A DNA stretch of 64,000 nt from Paragonimus westermani (lineage: Eukaryota; Platyhelminthes; Trematoda; Plagiorchiida; Troglotrematidae), in the NCBI GenBank assembly GCA_008508345.1, contig QNGE01000947.1, forward strand, positions 81,095-145,094, given 5' to 3'. The first letter of the stretch is position 1. Each line of letters begins with the position of its first letter. Shown here in pieces: positions 39,001-54,000 of the stretch. The position numbers were made by a program, and so were the translations under genes. The notes beneath the pieces are model-generated. The model was not told the DNA's origin and did no database searches. It saw only the letters and a list, made by a program, of their open reading frames with translations.

Positions 39001-42000
39001 TACCGCGCCGTGTGGACCTCAAGTAACGGTCTTCTTAGACAACAATGGTGCCGTCCTGACGAGCACGGAAGCATAATCAGGTATCATACCTTGACTGTTA
39101 GGAACTACAATCAAGCTCTTTAGTCAGAATGACTGTCTGTGAAGACAAAAGCTTGTACCACCATAAGTCCTGCTAAAATCCTTTCTCTGAACGAGACAGT
39201 TGTTCGGCACTAAGTACAGTTTTTGAACTAATTTCACGGCAGTTATTTCAGTGAAGGCTGCACTGAACAATGGAGCTTTCTGTATCAATGGCAGTCTCTC
39301 AGTCGATTAAGAAAGTTCGTTTTCAGCATTCTGTCAGTGGATTGTAACGATGTTCTTAATGTAAGCAGCCACTCGTATGCTATACTGTTGTGAGCAAGAA
39401 CACGGGTGGCACAAGGGTTGTTTGTTCAGAAAACCATTCCATGGGTTACGCGCTTCAACATGATTGCAAACAAAAACACTCATCTGCGTACAACACTGGT
39501 CCTAGAACGTCACGGTTACCACGAACGTTAATGCTCGGTCCTTTTGTGCAAAAAGAACCATTTCATGCCACGCTGCAACTCAATACTTCTGGTATTTTTC
39601 TCACGACCACTTCACTGTGAAAATCCATGCTCCTGCCTCACTACTGAATGGCGGTGGTGGTGTGAGTAACATAATACGATAGCTCGTCCTCATTATACTA
39701 CACCACAGTTCACGATACAAGAATCTGCAGACCATTTTATTATGCGCACGCTGTCCGTCAGTCATAAGTAACTTCCTGTTTACCCAATAGGCACAATAAT
39801 TTGTCCGCAAACGCACGTCGATCGTTTCGGCTGTGATTTGGCTGTTTTTGAAGCAGAGTCGCAAAAGACACCCGGTTCATCAAGTGAAATGTCCAGTACA
39901 TTAAGTTTGATCTAACGAAACCAAGGCAAGAACGAATTGAATCGGTAACCATGCCAAATGGGACATGGAAAGGCGAACTACCATTTTGAGCAACAAACTG
40001 ACAACATTGTCACTTTCTATCCACAAGACGTAAATAGCAACTATATTGGTCAAAGTCTGGTATCTCCAAAGGGGGTATTAATGATATGCGCTGTTTATTA
40101 TTGAGGTTTACTACAGCCAATAACCATGAAACTCGATCTGCCTCTTCATAAACGAACACCGTCCCGACTGTCTGACGACCGCAGAGCAGTGTAGTACCCC
40201 AAGCGTAACTTTTAATGACTGTCGAATCTGGCCAGAATGTCAACTATCATGATGTGTCATCCGTGTTGCCTAGCGGATAACTTCGGCTGCTTCACAGTCT
40301 AGGATCCACTTTCTACCTCAAAATGTATGAGCAGGAATCAAAGGTTCAAATTCTCGTTTTTTTTTGTCGTCTTCTCAAACGACAACAAATGGTGCGGCAA
40401 CGCGGTAACAGTTTGCCCACCTCCAGCTAAGGTCATATTGTTTCATTAGGTCGTACTCTTTGACTGCTAGGTTACAAGTGGTTTGTACACTAAATGGGTG
40501 AATGAATTAGCCTGAATTTTCAGTGAATATTCCGCAGTATAGGCTATTGGAATAACCCCACCCGTTTCGTGTGCACCTACCTAGTGTTACTCTCAGTAGC
40601 AGAAGATTACCTTGAGCCTCATAGTTCCATTTGTTAAAAATTAACGCATTCCTTGGTTCTGATTGCAACACTTTGTTGAAGGAATAATTCGTCAGAAATA
40701 TAGTGAATATATTACGGTGAGCCAAGTCCAGGAATTTGGGACGTTGACTAATTTAACATAATCAAAACTTTACGTAAGTGCAAACGGTTCACAAGCAACT
40801 AACGAATCAGATGGAGGTAGTTGGTGGGTGGTTCCCATTAGTTATAATGTGCATTTATGTATGTTTTATTAAGTATTGTACAGGGATGGTTTGCGTCGGC
40901 TGCTTGTTGTGGTACCCATGACAACACACTTTTTGGTGAAGTGAATGGTTTTCGAACAAGGTACGTGATGTTCAGTATACATCACGACAGATCGAAGAAG
41001 TTGTTTTCGGTGTGATTTGCATGGATATCAATTAATTTCTGCCGACACTGCCAAAAAGTAATTTCAACCTTATTTACAGCAAAAGTTGAACACGTTAAAC
41101 TTGCTGTAATCTCAACAACAGATAGCCATTCTTTTGAAATTTGACCTCAAACAACTGGTCTTCTTGGTAGAATGTGATTTCATCTGCTAGCTTACTTACA
41201 ATTATGAGGCTACGTTGTGACTCGTCATTCTGGTAAGCACTGCCTTTGACATTTTACCTCCTCTTTTCACTCTGGCTTGACATCCTTTTTGTAAGCACAT
41301 TTTTAATGAGGTTACTTTATGGATAAGTATCACATCGCTTCAGGCAGATTCTGAGCACGTAGTGTATCCCGGCCAATTAGCGCACAGTATTTTTGCTCTT
41401 ATAAAACCAGAGATTAATGTATATGAAGTAAAGTTTTACACTTATCCGACCTAATAATCAGATTTTTACTGTTGTATTTTAATTACGAAACCCTTAACCT
41501 CGAACGTAAAATTTTACTGGAGACCTTAACAAACAAATTTTGCGAATGAAAGGGCTAGAAGTGTTTTCAGGCCAGAATTATTGAAACTTCCTTTAGCCAG
41601 TGTTATACTGCTGGGTCTCGACAGTATGAATTGTTGCATCAGCTAAACAATAAAAACCATTGGTCGCATAAAGTAGATTTGGAGCCGACAGGCAAGCTGG
41701 AATTCATTATAGCTGAAGCCGGTTTTCAATATCTTATAGATAAGATAAAACAAGATGATACCGTTAGGTTATTCGTGTCTTGTCAATGAACTTGATAAAT
41801 ATCCGTCATTTCGACTAATCACCTCAGTGTCCAGTCTGACTAACTATTACGACGTCAGCTCTAGAATATTTTCTGATAAGTTCCGGTAAATTGCCATCGC
41901 ATTTTGTAAACCTTATGTATGTAAAATAATATTGCATTCATTGAGCCATTATTAACCAAATAGTTTAGCTAAATTTTAGCTCGTCCTTGACATAGCAACC

Positions 42001-45000
42001 AAAACAAAACAAATGATAAACACGACGAACTATGTTTTTCGACAAAACCTGAACACTCACAGGATACATTCAGATGTGAAGACAAGTTGACTTGAATATC
42101 AATGAGGGCTAGAGCCGTCCGATTGTCAACAAAATTACGGTCACTGTGCAAGCTTTGCATGTTCAAGTAATAACTGTGAAGTCTCGAATAGACAGCAGAA
42201 GATATGACCGTTATTAACCGCTCTTCGAATTGAGCGTTCCCTGTTGCAGAAAGTTGATCTTAAATTGAATTTGACTAAACTAAGTAAATGATCATATACA
42301 GTCATATCTAATCGAATCCTTTGCATCACAATAGACCTTCTCGTCGAACACTTTCTCACAGAAATATCCGATCCGACTTCCGTTGATGTTAGATCCCATC
42401 CATTGTGCCTATTATTACTACGACCGAGATTTGGTCTTTGATGAAGACATCAGTACCTGTCCTAATTATTTACGCCATAGATGATAGAGTCATGCTTTGA
42501 TTACTGAAATAGCAAGTTGCTTATTATCTGGTTGTCGTTTCAAATTTCCTTCATTTAGCCCTGACACAAAGGAGAAGTCGTCAACACCATTCCAAGGCTA
42601 AACTTTCCATTACATGCACTTTGATGACTGTAAAGTTCACATTGTTCGATCGCGCACTTCTGTAGTTCTGATTATAGTGAACGATAATACAATGTGCAAT
42701 GTTCAGAACTGTGTTTAGGCTGAACGAAGTTCAGCCGGTGGTCTTGAGGTCAAAGAAAGTGATTTGCCTTTCGGGTAAAAAGGTCCACTGCTGTCATTTG
42801 AATTTTCGAAACTTGTGAAACCTTATAAATTGATCGAGTAAAGCTATCAGAATCTGTTAACCAAAACCTCAGCTATAAGTATGTAGGCTGGTATTCATGA
42901 CCCGACTGCTACTGACTGATCTGTTGACTAGTATAAACATATCACGCTTCTGCACACACTCACCCTCCACCTTCGTTCACCCTAGTGTAAACCAACAAGT
43001 AGTTTGTGCCTCTAACATAGTGTGTAGTACCTCGTGCTTTATAATGCAATCCATTTACAAGTAATTTCGTGTTTATTCTACATAGTTGTGTAGGTGTGTT
43101 CAAGTATTTTATTCTTTTCCAACTCGCATAATTTTGCAAGTTTTGCACAGTTGAATTCCGTTATTTTCTAACCGTGTGGTTATAACTATTCAATCTTCGT
43201 CTCAGTTATGCCATCTGTTGACCTTATGTCACATGCATCATTCCGAATATGGAATACTTGTCTATTTGAATACCGAATTTCTTGTCCTTTCCTTCAAACC
43301 GGTTGGTTGTCCCTTATACCTGAAGTCGACAGAGGCGTAGAAACCACAGCAATCAATCTATTGTCAATCTATTACTGATGAATGTTTTGTCCACTTTGAT
43401 CTTTCGTTGATTATGTGTATGCTCAACACAGTTTTCAATAAATTCCATATGATCAGTGGCTGTTTTGCTGTTTGAAATGCTTGCTTTACCGGTGGTCAAA
43501 AGTAGGACAATCTTACGACTGAGCATAAAGCGTTGCAGATGGAACTAAAAGAACTTTCATAGGTGAGAACATGTTACACTTCAAAATATTTAAATCAACA
43601 AAATGCGACTGTCCAAGTAGAAAATTTCACCACTAACCGCCAGAATTCTTCAGCAGCGCTACGCAAACTCTCCCCATCGGTAGTATTTATGAGGTGAGAA
43701 AATTTGTGTGCATTGTTCCTTTGCGTCTGAAGAAAACCGTAAAAAAAAGAATAACTTGCGTCAGAGGAAGTAGGACTTGTTCAACTAGAAAGACATAGAA
43801 GCATGTGAAAATTTTTCCAAATGATGAAATGTCTAGTGTTGTGTACATCTTATAGTGTGCCCTGGACGTGGGTGAATGACAGTGGTTGTGAGGACGGACG
43901 TGTCAGTGGTGTTTTGAAGGGCATCTGTTATAACAATGCACAAACGATCCGTCATGATACTAAAGTCTACCACTTTTTTGTGAACTTATCAAAGGCGAGT
44001 TGATTAGAGGCTGATCACACTTGAAGTTTTTGTTTAAAACCTATTAATTCAACATAAACAGAACGTGCTTTTCTGCTCCGGGCATACCAAACGCTTGGAC
44101 CATTAATTTAGTATGTATGGTTTGATTAACTAGACATCCAACGAGTTGGTGATGATTGCCAGTGGTTTAAGCTGCTCCCACTGAAAGTTTTCTGCCTCCA
44201 CTGCAGCAACAGCAGCGGCAAAAATGACAGAAACATTGTTTACAGCGTTCTTCCCGCAGCTGTGCACATTTCGACGTGTATTGCTGAATGAGGAGGTGTC
44301 TTTCATTTCATCGCGATAATCAGACGTGGAAATGACCGAACACTCACGACGATCTACGGTCATTCACGCCACCCGTCATTACAGTGAGATAAATTGGACA
44401 TTTTCAATAATCACGCAACATTTGCTTACCATGATGAACGGTAGACTAATACAGGAAATTAATTAAGGATTTTGCGAATCACACCGTAGAGACCGATATC
44501 ATGCTATCCTGAGACTCGAGGTGTAGAATGCAAGTGATTTGGAAAATAGCATGTTGACTAAAGTTTCCAACAACCTTTACTTCTGTTGCCCCTTAGGATT
44601 TACCGCGAATCGTTCAGTATGCATACATTTTCACTTCCATGTTCAAATCGTATGGTGGGATGAAAACGAGATCGGCTTCAACTCAAATACCGATTGTCGA
44701 AGAACGCCCACTTGAGCAGTAAATGCTGTGGTCCAAACGGCCACGTCTAAGGAAGAGTAGTACATACTTCAAAAGCTCACTCTCTTTGTGTTTCAGTGTA
44801 GAGAGCATCATCTGCGGGGGTCGATGCAAAATATGCCTTAGTAAAATGTCCGTTTCGTACCAGGAACTGTGCAGTTATTCAGGTGCTCATTCGTGCCATC
44901 TTGTGCAAGTGATATCTCCTCGTTTAAGACATACTCAGTGAAAAGAGTTTGCAGAAAAATCACGTTTTCCTTTCTTGAACGTAAGGTAGTAAGACTATTG

Positions 45001-48000
45001 TTCCATTTCAGCGTATTAGACTAACTGTCGCACAGTGTTTTCGTTCATACTTTGGTGGAATAACACTGTTTCAAATATCCTCAGATAGCGTTTTTGAGGA
45101 AGCTAACCGTTAATATTCTGTCAGTTAGCTCAGACAAAGTGCGTAAAAAATGCACAAATAATGAACGCCTCCTCGATTAAATCGAGGACCGACAGCACGG
45201 AATGGCTCAAGTGGTAAATACTCTACTGTTCAAGTATAGCAGCGTAAGTTTCTTGGCGATTCCCGTGCAATCCCGTTCTAATATTTAGTTGTGCACATGG
45301 AAGATCAGTTTGAAGCCACCAAACTTAAAGATGATCAGTTGAAGACTCAAAGCAATACACTAATGCTGAAAAATAAAAGACAGGAAACACTGGTTGATAA
45401 CAAAGATATCCACTGTCATTTTTATTGGATGAAACAGGCAAACCACCAAAAAATACAGTGAAAGCCTCTGAACACCTTGAGCCGCCATAGAAAAAACTCG
45501 ACTATTCTTTCATAGGCACGCTTTATAAAATACGTGGATGAATTATTAGTACACACAACTTCCACTACGAAATAACTGGATGGTAACAAGGCTGAGCGCT
45601 CATCAGAAGTTTCCAGTTCACACTGTCGCTTGAGTTTGGGCAGTCAGAAGTCAGCGCTCCTAAGCATGATCTGTCCGAGTGACATCGTGTCTTGGTCATT
45701 TTGAATATTTTAGCCTACAGTCACTGTTTTTAGCAGGTGGTCATAAACTCTGACCGTTTCTTCACAGTTTAAGGTAAAATTGGCTGACTGATTTGTTCAC
45801 CCGAAGTAAATTCACACATACATTGGGTCATTTCTTCATCATGAGCGGACTGGCTAAAGTGGACATTGTGGGCAACCGTTAAATTGCCTGCGCAAAATAT
45901 AAGCGCACGATCCAGTACACTTTCGCGCTTGACGAGCTACCGTATTCCCGCAGAGTGATCATACCAGCTGATTAGTTGTTAAACTATCCGCAGGTCCCGA
46001 TGTGACCTCTGTTGAGGGGCCAGAAGGGAAGATAAATATCTGGGACATGGTTACAAGTGTAGTGTAGAGAAAAACTAAATGAGGACAGGACTGGGTCTAC
46101 CAAATTAAGGCGAACAATTTTTGATGTGTGCTTTGAACGTTTAAGTCCAATACGACTTCACCCAAACTGATTCGCCAGCGTACTGCTCTCTTCCGTTTCT
46201 GATGTGCACATTCTTAGCCATACTTAACATTCCGTTTGGCGCACGGAATTGTTATCATAGCTGAAAGGAAACCGACCTAATGTCTGAAACGCCAATATCT
46301 TAAATCTTTCAGAAATTTTCTGTGATAGTGAGGATTGATAATAAATTGTTACCTCTCGTTCGATCGATCTGTCGTATAAAATTTCCTTTTTCCGTGAACT
46401 GCAGCTCTCCAAAGACTCTGTTTGTAGGCAATCGGTGAATGACAAAAATTACAACCATTAGCTAATTCATGGTGCTCCGACAGACTAATAAGGGTGATTT
46501 TCCATTTTGAATTCAGACTGTCCGAAAAGATATGCAGTTGTCACTTTTTATTTCAGGAAATTTCTGTTGAATAGAGTAAGATTCAGTATGAAAAGCAACA
46601 CAATTGTACCGAAACGCTATCCGAACATACTATTGGTTAATATCAGATCTTTATGACTTCGTAACAGCGATATTATGTTAATCCATATTCTTCTTTCAAG
46701 TGGTGAATGTTAGTTCACAGGTATGAAACAATTCAATCCTGGCGTGCTACATGGTTCAAAACGCAACCTTGTTAGATCAAATTATAACCATTTGTACTTC
46801 TCTAATCACGTGTGTTTGTATTTGATGATCAGTACGCTGGGTCACAGTCTAAACGCGTCGTTGTTCAGGATCACATGAATAACCGCACGAATAGCTTCAT
46901 AAACCTAGCATGGCTGATGGAAGATTTGTCAACACCTACCTACTATCGCATATAAATTGTTCGTACCGTAAAATGTACTGTCAAACAACATGCCTTACAA
47001 ACCCCATTTGTTTTTTCCGACCTATTGTACGTGCTCCCCGCAATACAGTCACTTTGGGACCATTCGTTTTGCTCACTGATCACAGACTTGATTGACCACA
47101 TGCACGAATACACTGTCGCTTAATCCATGAATACTCCAGCTATTGTATCTACTTCACTGCTTCTGGCAGTAACCGGATTTCGATTCACCTAGAGAGACAA
47201 GTCCAGTGGACGTTTCATTGTGACTCTGCTATTCTGTAGAACCGTTCAACGTTTTCTGTCACATCCGGTAGACATGAGATTGTCGACTGTTTTGCCGATC
47301 GGCAAGGTAACGTCTAGTTAGAGCGTTAATGAGAGTTAAAGGAAACTACCACAAACATATGTTGCTTTTCTCAATTTCCTCGATGTGTGACTTCGAAGAA
47401 CCGTGTTGTTTTTATTGCGAAAAAAGATGCATTCTTTCAGGCTACTAGCCAGTTTGTTCTACAAATGGGATCTAAATGAGACAAGCGTGTGAACAGACTT
47501 GCTTTATCTTAACACGGTCTATTCCGCCATTTAATCCGTACCGAGTGATCTGGTTACACAATCTTCCCAGCGGATCCTATGACCTCCATTTTGAACAGAC
47601 GTGGATGCGCGTGCAGCTGACTGGATAATTCAAAAACACCGTGTATGTATTCCGTATGCCAACTGAATTCTGTCACACGGGATACTACTTAACTAAGACA
47701 TGGTAAGCTGGATTAAAATAAATGAGCTCACCAGACGGTGGCGTGGTTAAAAATTGGGAGGACTTTAACCTTTCTACTGATTAAGGTCGGTGGGCGACTT
47801 CAGGCAAAATGGAGCTGTGATGGTTTGTTTATGCTTTCCAACACAGTCTGATGCAACCATTAACGCCCTGCCTGCATCAGCTTTCCAGGTCTGCTCATCG
47901 ACTGGGTTTCATCTCATTTTTTCCTCCCCCATCCTGATCAAAGTTTCCTTTCAGAATACAGCCTATTACTCTTTTTGTGAACAGCTTTCCAACACAAATT

Positions 48001-51000
48001 TTGTGAAAAACAAGGTCCTTTTGCATATAGGTATACGTGCACTTGTGTTTGTATACCTATGAAAATATACCTCTAACTGTAATGTAATGAACACTTGTTA
48101 ATGCTTCCACACGTTAATTGGGGAATAGCTAAGGGCAGTACGCTGAAGCAGCTGCTACACGGTTAGCTTCAAACAGGAAAGGGGCACCAATCCTCACAGG
48201 TGATGTACCAAGATAATATCCGCATCAAACGTCCATGCTATAATCTTGACACTACATCATTGGATTCTCTGGATTATCACGATCAGGTCGCACATTCGAA
48301 AGTTCACCAAGCAACTACACCAGGGCTAAAAATGTGAGGGCGCACTATATTCAAAATAGCTATGGGTACCATAAGCAGTAATGAAGTAACCTTATGGTGT
48401 TGAGATGAAAATGTTTGTGAAAACCCCTTGGACTGATAAACAATCAATACATCCACATTGAGCTATTAACAAGGAAAGGGCAAATGCGGAGGACGTACGT
48501 AAGTCCAGTCAGTCTTGTGAATTTCAGTCGTATTCCTTATAGCCAATAGTCACTTGGTAAATTAGAAACCTCCTTTTCAAAAGACAGGGCACGGCGGCTC
48601 ACATATTTTTTTCGCTCAGGTTTCTTGAAGATGTTGCTTGGTTTTTGATTGTTAAATTTAGGTTAATTCATAACTCCACATAAAATAGATCAACATCTGT
48701 TACACTTGGAAGCTATACCTGGCCCCCACTTCACGTTTTGCTGTTAAGGCTTCACATTCTTAATACCCACTTGATCTCTTGTCTTTGGTTTTCGAATTTT
48801 GTTTCCGGGAAATGGGAACTTTACCAGTGCACTATCTAATTGATCAACACCGGCTTATCGTGCTGTAAAAGAATCAACTCACTTGGTTCGCATCCCTATT
48901 CCTTCAAGTATACAATGGAGATTCGTGTGAATGAGATTACAAACGTTGCAGTGCAAGTTAATTGCAGTGACACATCTGGTGGTTACTCTCTAGGTTCTGT
49001 CACCATGACATTCATGACACCAGTAGTGCATTGGTAAAGGCTTCAGTTGTGAATTGGTGTCTTCGGAATCGCTCCACTTAATGGTACATTCGGTTGGCTG
49101 TTTACATACAGATATACGTGCACACTAAAACAATGCTACGGAAGCAGAGAGGAAATCAGACACACTGATGAATAAATGGATAGTTCGAACTGATATTCAA
49201 AAGGTCAGTGAAGTTCATCAAACTCACTACATTGCCTTGGTAAGTGAAACATCGTGGAGTATTCCATTCATTTTCGCAATGACTCCATGGTAATATCCAG
49301 TTGAAGGACATACCAAGAAAATACAAGCTGTATGCTATGAAAAGATTATAGTAGATGGACACGACGCCAGAGGCAAATACCATGCACCAGCCGAGACCTG
49401 TGATTTGTGTGGATAGAAAAGAAGCAGTGACTGTAGAACTGGTTGTATTTGAGCTTATTTCAATAATGGGCCTGACACCGGCTAAGTTACTAAAAGAGTC
49501 GCATAGACCTATGAGCATACTTTTGCCCAGAGAAACCCAGTTAAAGATATTTAGTTTTCAATAGTGACAGGTACACAACAAACTCCATACCCGACAGCAT
49601 TCACGCAATCCACCAAGCATGTGAAGATTTCCCTTCATCTCATGGCAAAGTTGGTCGGTAACAAATTCTGCTACCTTGTAAGGCTAATCCAAAAGTGACT
49701 GCCGTGGCATAATGGAATTTTAACCATCTCGATCTTTATAGACCCTGTCAGTGATTATAGAATTAAGCGGTAAACTACAGTCCACAACAAAACGGTAAGA
49801 ACATTCACTGTTTTGCAGCTGACTATGCCATTTTACATTGCAGAGATCTCGTTCCTCATGTCAACGTAAGTAAGGTTGTTACATGTCACTAATGAAAAAA
49901 AATCACCGAATAATGGCTCGTTCCTAATGATTACGTGAATAATTGTTATAAATGACATACTGTCACGTTGGGCGATACTGTTATGGAAGAGGTTATTTAG
50001 TTATACTTTCATCCTTCCAATTAATGATCCCAATGTATTTTTTTCTGCACACTCCACAAGGGTTGGATCCATACAGTTTCACTCTCCCCATGGGACATTA
50101 TATCATAAGGTCGAGTATCTCTAGATCTATCTAGGAATGTATTCTAGAAATTTTCGAGCACGTTTAGATCAGGACTACTGGGTAAGAGTCTTACCAGGGT
50201 TCGGCGTCGAATCAGATACGCCCGTATAACGTGAGATATATGTGGTACAGTACTGTTGTTAAGAGTGCCTACGCTGTCCACATGTGTGGAGTCTTGGTTA
50301 GACCTACAACCCCATCCAGTTAACTCAGCATTATATATGTATGCGCATTGTCGTTGCTTCGTTTCTTGTTGAAATACCCAGCACGTCAACTCAAATTACC
50401 TGTACGTTCCATGAGGCGGCAGCCAATGAGATTGTGTGTTGCTTACATCGCACTCATTATGGTTCCCATTTGCCGTATTTCAGTAGCTCCGTATCTTTGC
50501 AGCGTATCGCGAACGTTGATACGTTCTGGTAACTTTCCATATCCCTGTGTAGCTTGGATGAACAGTAAAATGCCGCTCTTCTCGAACGTACCAAATGCTG
50601 CATCTCATCTGGTCGTAACAATAAATAAGCTGCTCTCAACGGCTCTATTCCCTTTTAAACTACGAGGGTTCGAGCAGAACACTTGAAACAAGAAAAGCGG
50701 TAGACGCGGGCATTTAGTACTAATTCATCATTACCAAGCGTTCAGAAACAACAGATTGTGAACTGGACTCTCTTTTGGATTTCATGATCTATCATAACCC
50801 GCTTACTGGTTATCCACCCCCTTGTTGCTTACTATAACAAACCTATCCACGTTATCAAAAAGTTCGTACTGACGAGTCACTACAAAATGCCCACATCTCT
50901 CAGTTCTCCTGTTCTAACTGTTTTGTTCAAACTATTCAAGGGAACTATAAAGATTGGTAATCCAACCTTGGACTATAGTTTACCCATTGGTTTCTACACG

Positions 51001-54000
51001 TAAGAGGGACGATGAGCAAGGCACTCAGTATGCGTCGATCAGGAAATGGAATTGTTGTCATTAAAAAGTAAGAATCCTCAATACTGGGCATCAACGGTCG
51101 GTTATGGCAATTTTATAGAACATCTGATCATTCCGTGGGGAAAATATTAACAACGAATGTTCTTAAGGTATGTCAGTCAAGGTCATACCAACGACGCCAT
51201 TGGCCAAAAAGACTTAGTCATTCCGGTTAACTAGACGGCGGTTCACTTATGAGAATGTTCATGTCGTCTTACATTCATTCACCTCTGAGTCGTAGCACGC
51301 ACACTTTACTAGAGAACTTCCTGTGGGGAATCCGTGATTCATCACCATTCCTTCCATGCCCCTATCGATTGTCAAATGTTGGTTTATGGCGAACGGGATA
51401 CCGAGTTCTATTTAAGTGTGTTAAATTCAGCTAACTTTTGTCTGGTTGGATACTAGTTCATCAAAATTCGTCCACCTAATTTGCACCAAAAGTTAAGATT
51501 TAGTAACAATACTAGTTTGTTTTACTTTCTGTTGTTGAGTGAATAATCAGTGAGTGCATATGTCAAAGTGCGAAGAGTTGCATGAGAGGCAAATCAGTTT
51601 AGCTCAAGTCCGAAACAGTTAAATGCTGTTAACTGCCCTGCTTATTACTTATCCAACGCTGTGCATTCATATGGTTCATTGACAGCTTCCTGCTTCACAC
51701 CAATCTGAATAAATGAATGTTTTGGCTGTAATGCAACCAGTACTTTCTAGTCATAACAATTTCTTCAAATAGATGGGGCGGAATTTGTAAATTTCGATGG
51801 TTAGTGCAACCCAGGTATTGAGTCACACAAGAAAGAATACTATATATTAATGAACTGCTTACTGATGGTTCAATCGGACCAAGGGTGGTGGCACTGGCAT
51901 GTACTGGACAGGACTTTGGGCTCGGTTTGTCTTTCATGCTATTTGCTGATGTACCTTGCAGTTAACAGTCATATGTTGAGAGAAATGGTCCTAGCTTATG
52001 CTGTATGCCTCTGACTTCATAGAAGTGAGTGGTATCTGAAGGGACGTAATACATTACAGCGTGCCTAGTGGTAACTCCTGTGAATATGACCGTTGTAATG
52101 AGGCAGACGACACTGTAAAACTGAGGTTGGTGTGGGTGTTAGTGGTATGAAGTTTTGAACATCACTTGTTTTCACCATCTCTTGGTCATTTGATGATCTT
52201 TCTTGAGTATATTTCTCATGATGATTAACCATTACGTGGACACATAGTGAAGAACTATTTTGGTAGTGAATTGCATTAGTTGGAAATCATCTTCACTGCT
52301 GGTCAGGAGAGTTTGCCATCGAATGCCTTGCCATACTTGAATATCTCAATCATAAAGATTAGGTGCATACCAACTTAATTGTTCTCACAGTCCCAGTGTC
52401 ACACACGACCAATCAATCTGATCATAATGCTGTAGCAGGTGTTAGCAACTTCAAGCGATCTCATAATGATATTTTGCTAAACAGTGAATAACGCATGGTG
52501 AAGTTGAACAGAAAACATTCGTCAATTCAGTACGCATAGAATACCTTGAAAGAATGGGATCATTTTGAAAATACGAATGGTGCTCAAGCCGGTGGATTGT
52601 CCAATTGCGGTCTCCATGAAGAACAGGGACATTCCACAGACGACCAGATAAAGTATATAGGGAAGCAAGAATGCTCCTATGAAGAGAAGAACGGGGAACG
52701 GGAGAGAGGAAAGCAGGGAGATATTTCTGAATGAAAGTGAAAGGCGCGTCAGTTTTTATATTGAGGAATCAAAACTACTGTTTCTTTTACTAGGTTTGTG
52801 TTAGTAAATTGAAAATGTCCAATGAAAATAAATTTATCATCACCATCATCTGACAGTCTGTAAAAAGGGGTTGCCTCTTCTATCCATCAACCATTACTTT
52901 AGCCTAGTTTAAGAAGCAGGAGCACTTCGTTCAAACGCGGTTGAAAGAAGACTCAAGCACGGAAAAGTCACTGATCATTTGTTCATTCGTTCAAATCCCA
53001 ATAAGTATTTGAAAATAAAGGAAGTAGATGATATTGTTCAACGAATAATTTCTAGAGACCTCGGTGGAACCATTAAAAGGTCTTTTTTGTATGATCGTGA
53101 TGGGTTGATTGAAATGAAACGAAACTATCAAGTTTTGCCCCTCATTTTGGGCTTCCGTGCACTACACACACAGAACAGATACAAATCTAAGAATGAAGTA
53201 TGTCGAAAATTTTTATTAGTCATTTGAAAATATAATGAATATTATGGAGCTTCACACACTTCTGAGGAACATTTGTCGTCTCTGCGAGATACAACTGGCT
53301 AAGTTGGTTTCAAGCGAAGGCAAGCATTTTCAGAATCAAAATACTGAAGCTAGTTTGACATCAGAACGTTGAAAATAAAATAAACATCCTTGTATTTCTA
53401 AAAAGTTATCAAAGAAAATGAGAAAACTCAGTGGTAACAAAACCATAAATATGTGCAACAGATGGCTTTCACCATAAACGGGCTGCTGTCCTTAGTAAGC
53501 TCTTTGCCCTTTTCGGATGATAAAGTTTAAGTTCAGGTTGTATCATCCTTGCTATATGGCAGCCTACAAGTAAGCGGCACTAGATCTGGAATACAGGCTG
53601 TCTTATCAGACATATGTAATCCACGAAACACGAGCTACATTTTTTGACGTGTTTCAATTCAGTGGGAGCGTTTTTCGGCTGATAACTGACGTTTGTCGAC
53701 CCAAGTGACGTCGAACTGAAGACATTCTCAACCGGCTCTCATGACAATTCGGATTTTTTCATCATCCGTTATGGTCAGTTCATTCATGTCCTTAGTTGTT
53801 AATACGCTAAACCACCCCATATATTCTATCACTGATTGTCTTCTGATGTGAAGTTAATTCCTGACAAAGACCTATTCGGTGTGTCAAGGCCATCCAGCCG
53901 ACAGTACTAACTGTCGTAACTGCCCTCTAAAGTGTCAACGGAATACGAGGCTACGACCAATTCAAGCAATTATACTTTGTAAACAATAGAGGGAAAATAA

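Noticed and set aside
45200..45280. Possible tRNA or SINE head (TGGCTCAAGTGGTA)
   Set aside because: There is no B-box and no cloverleaf.
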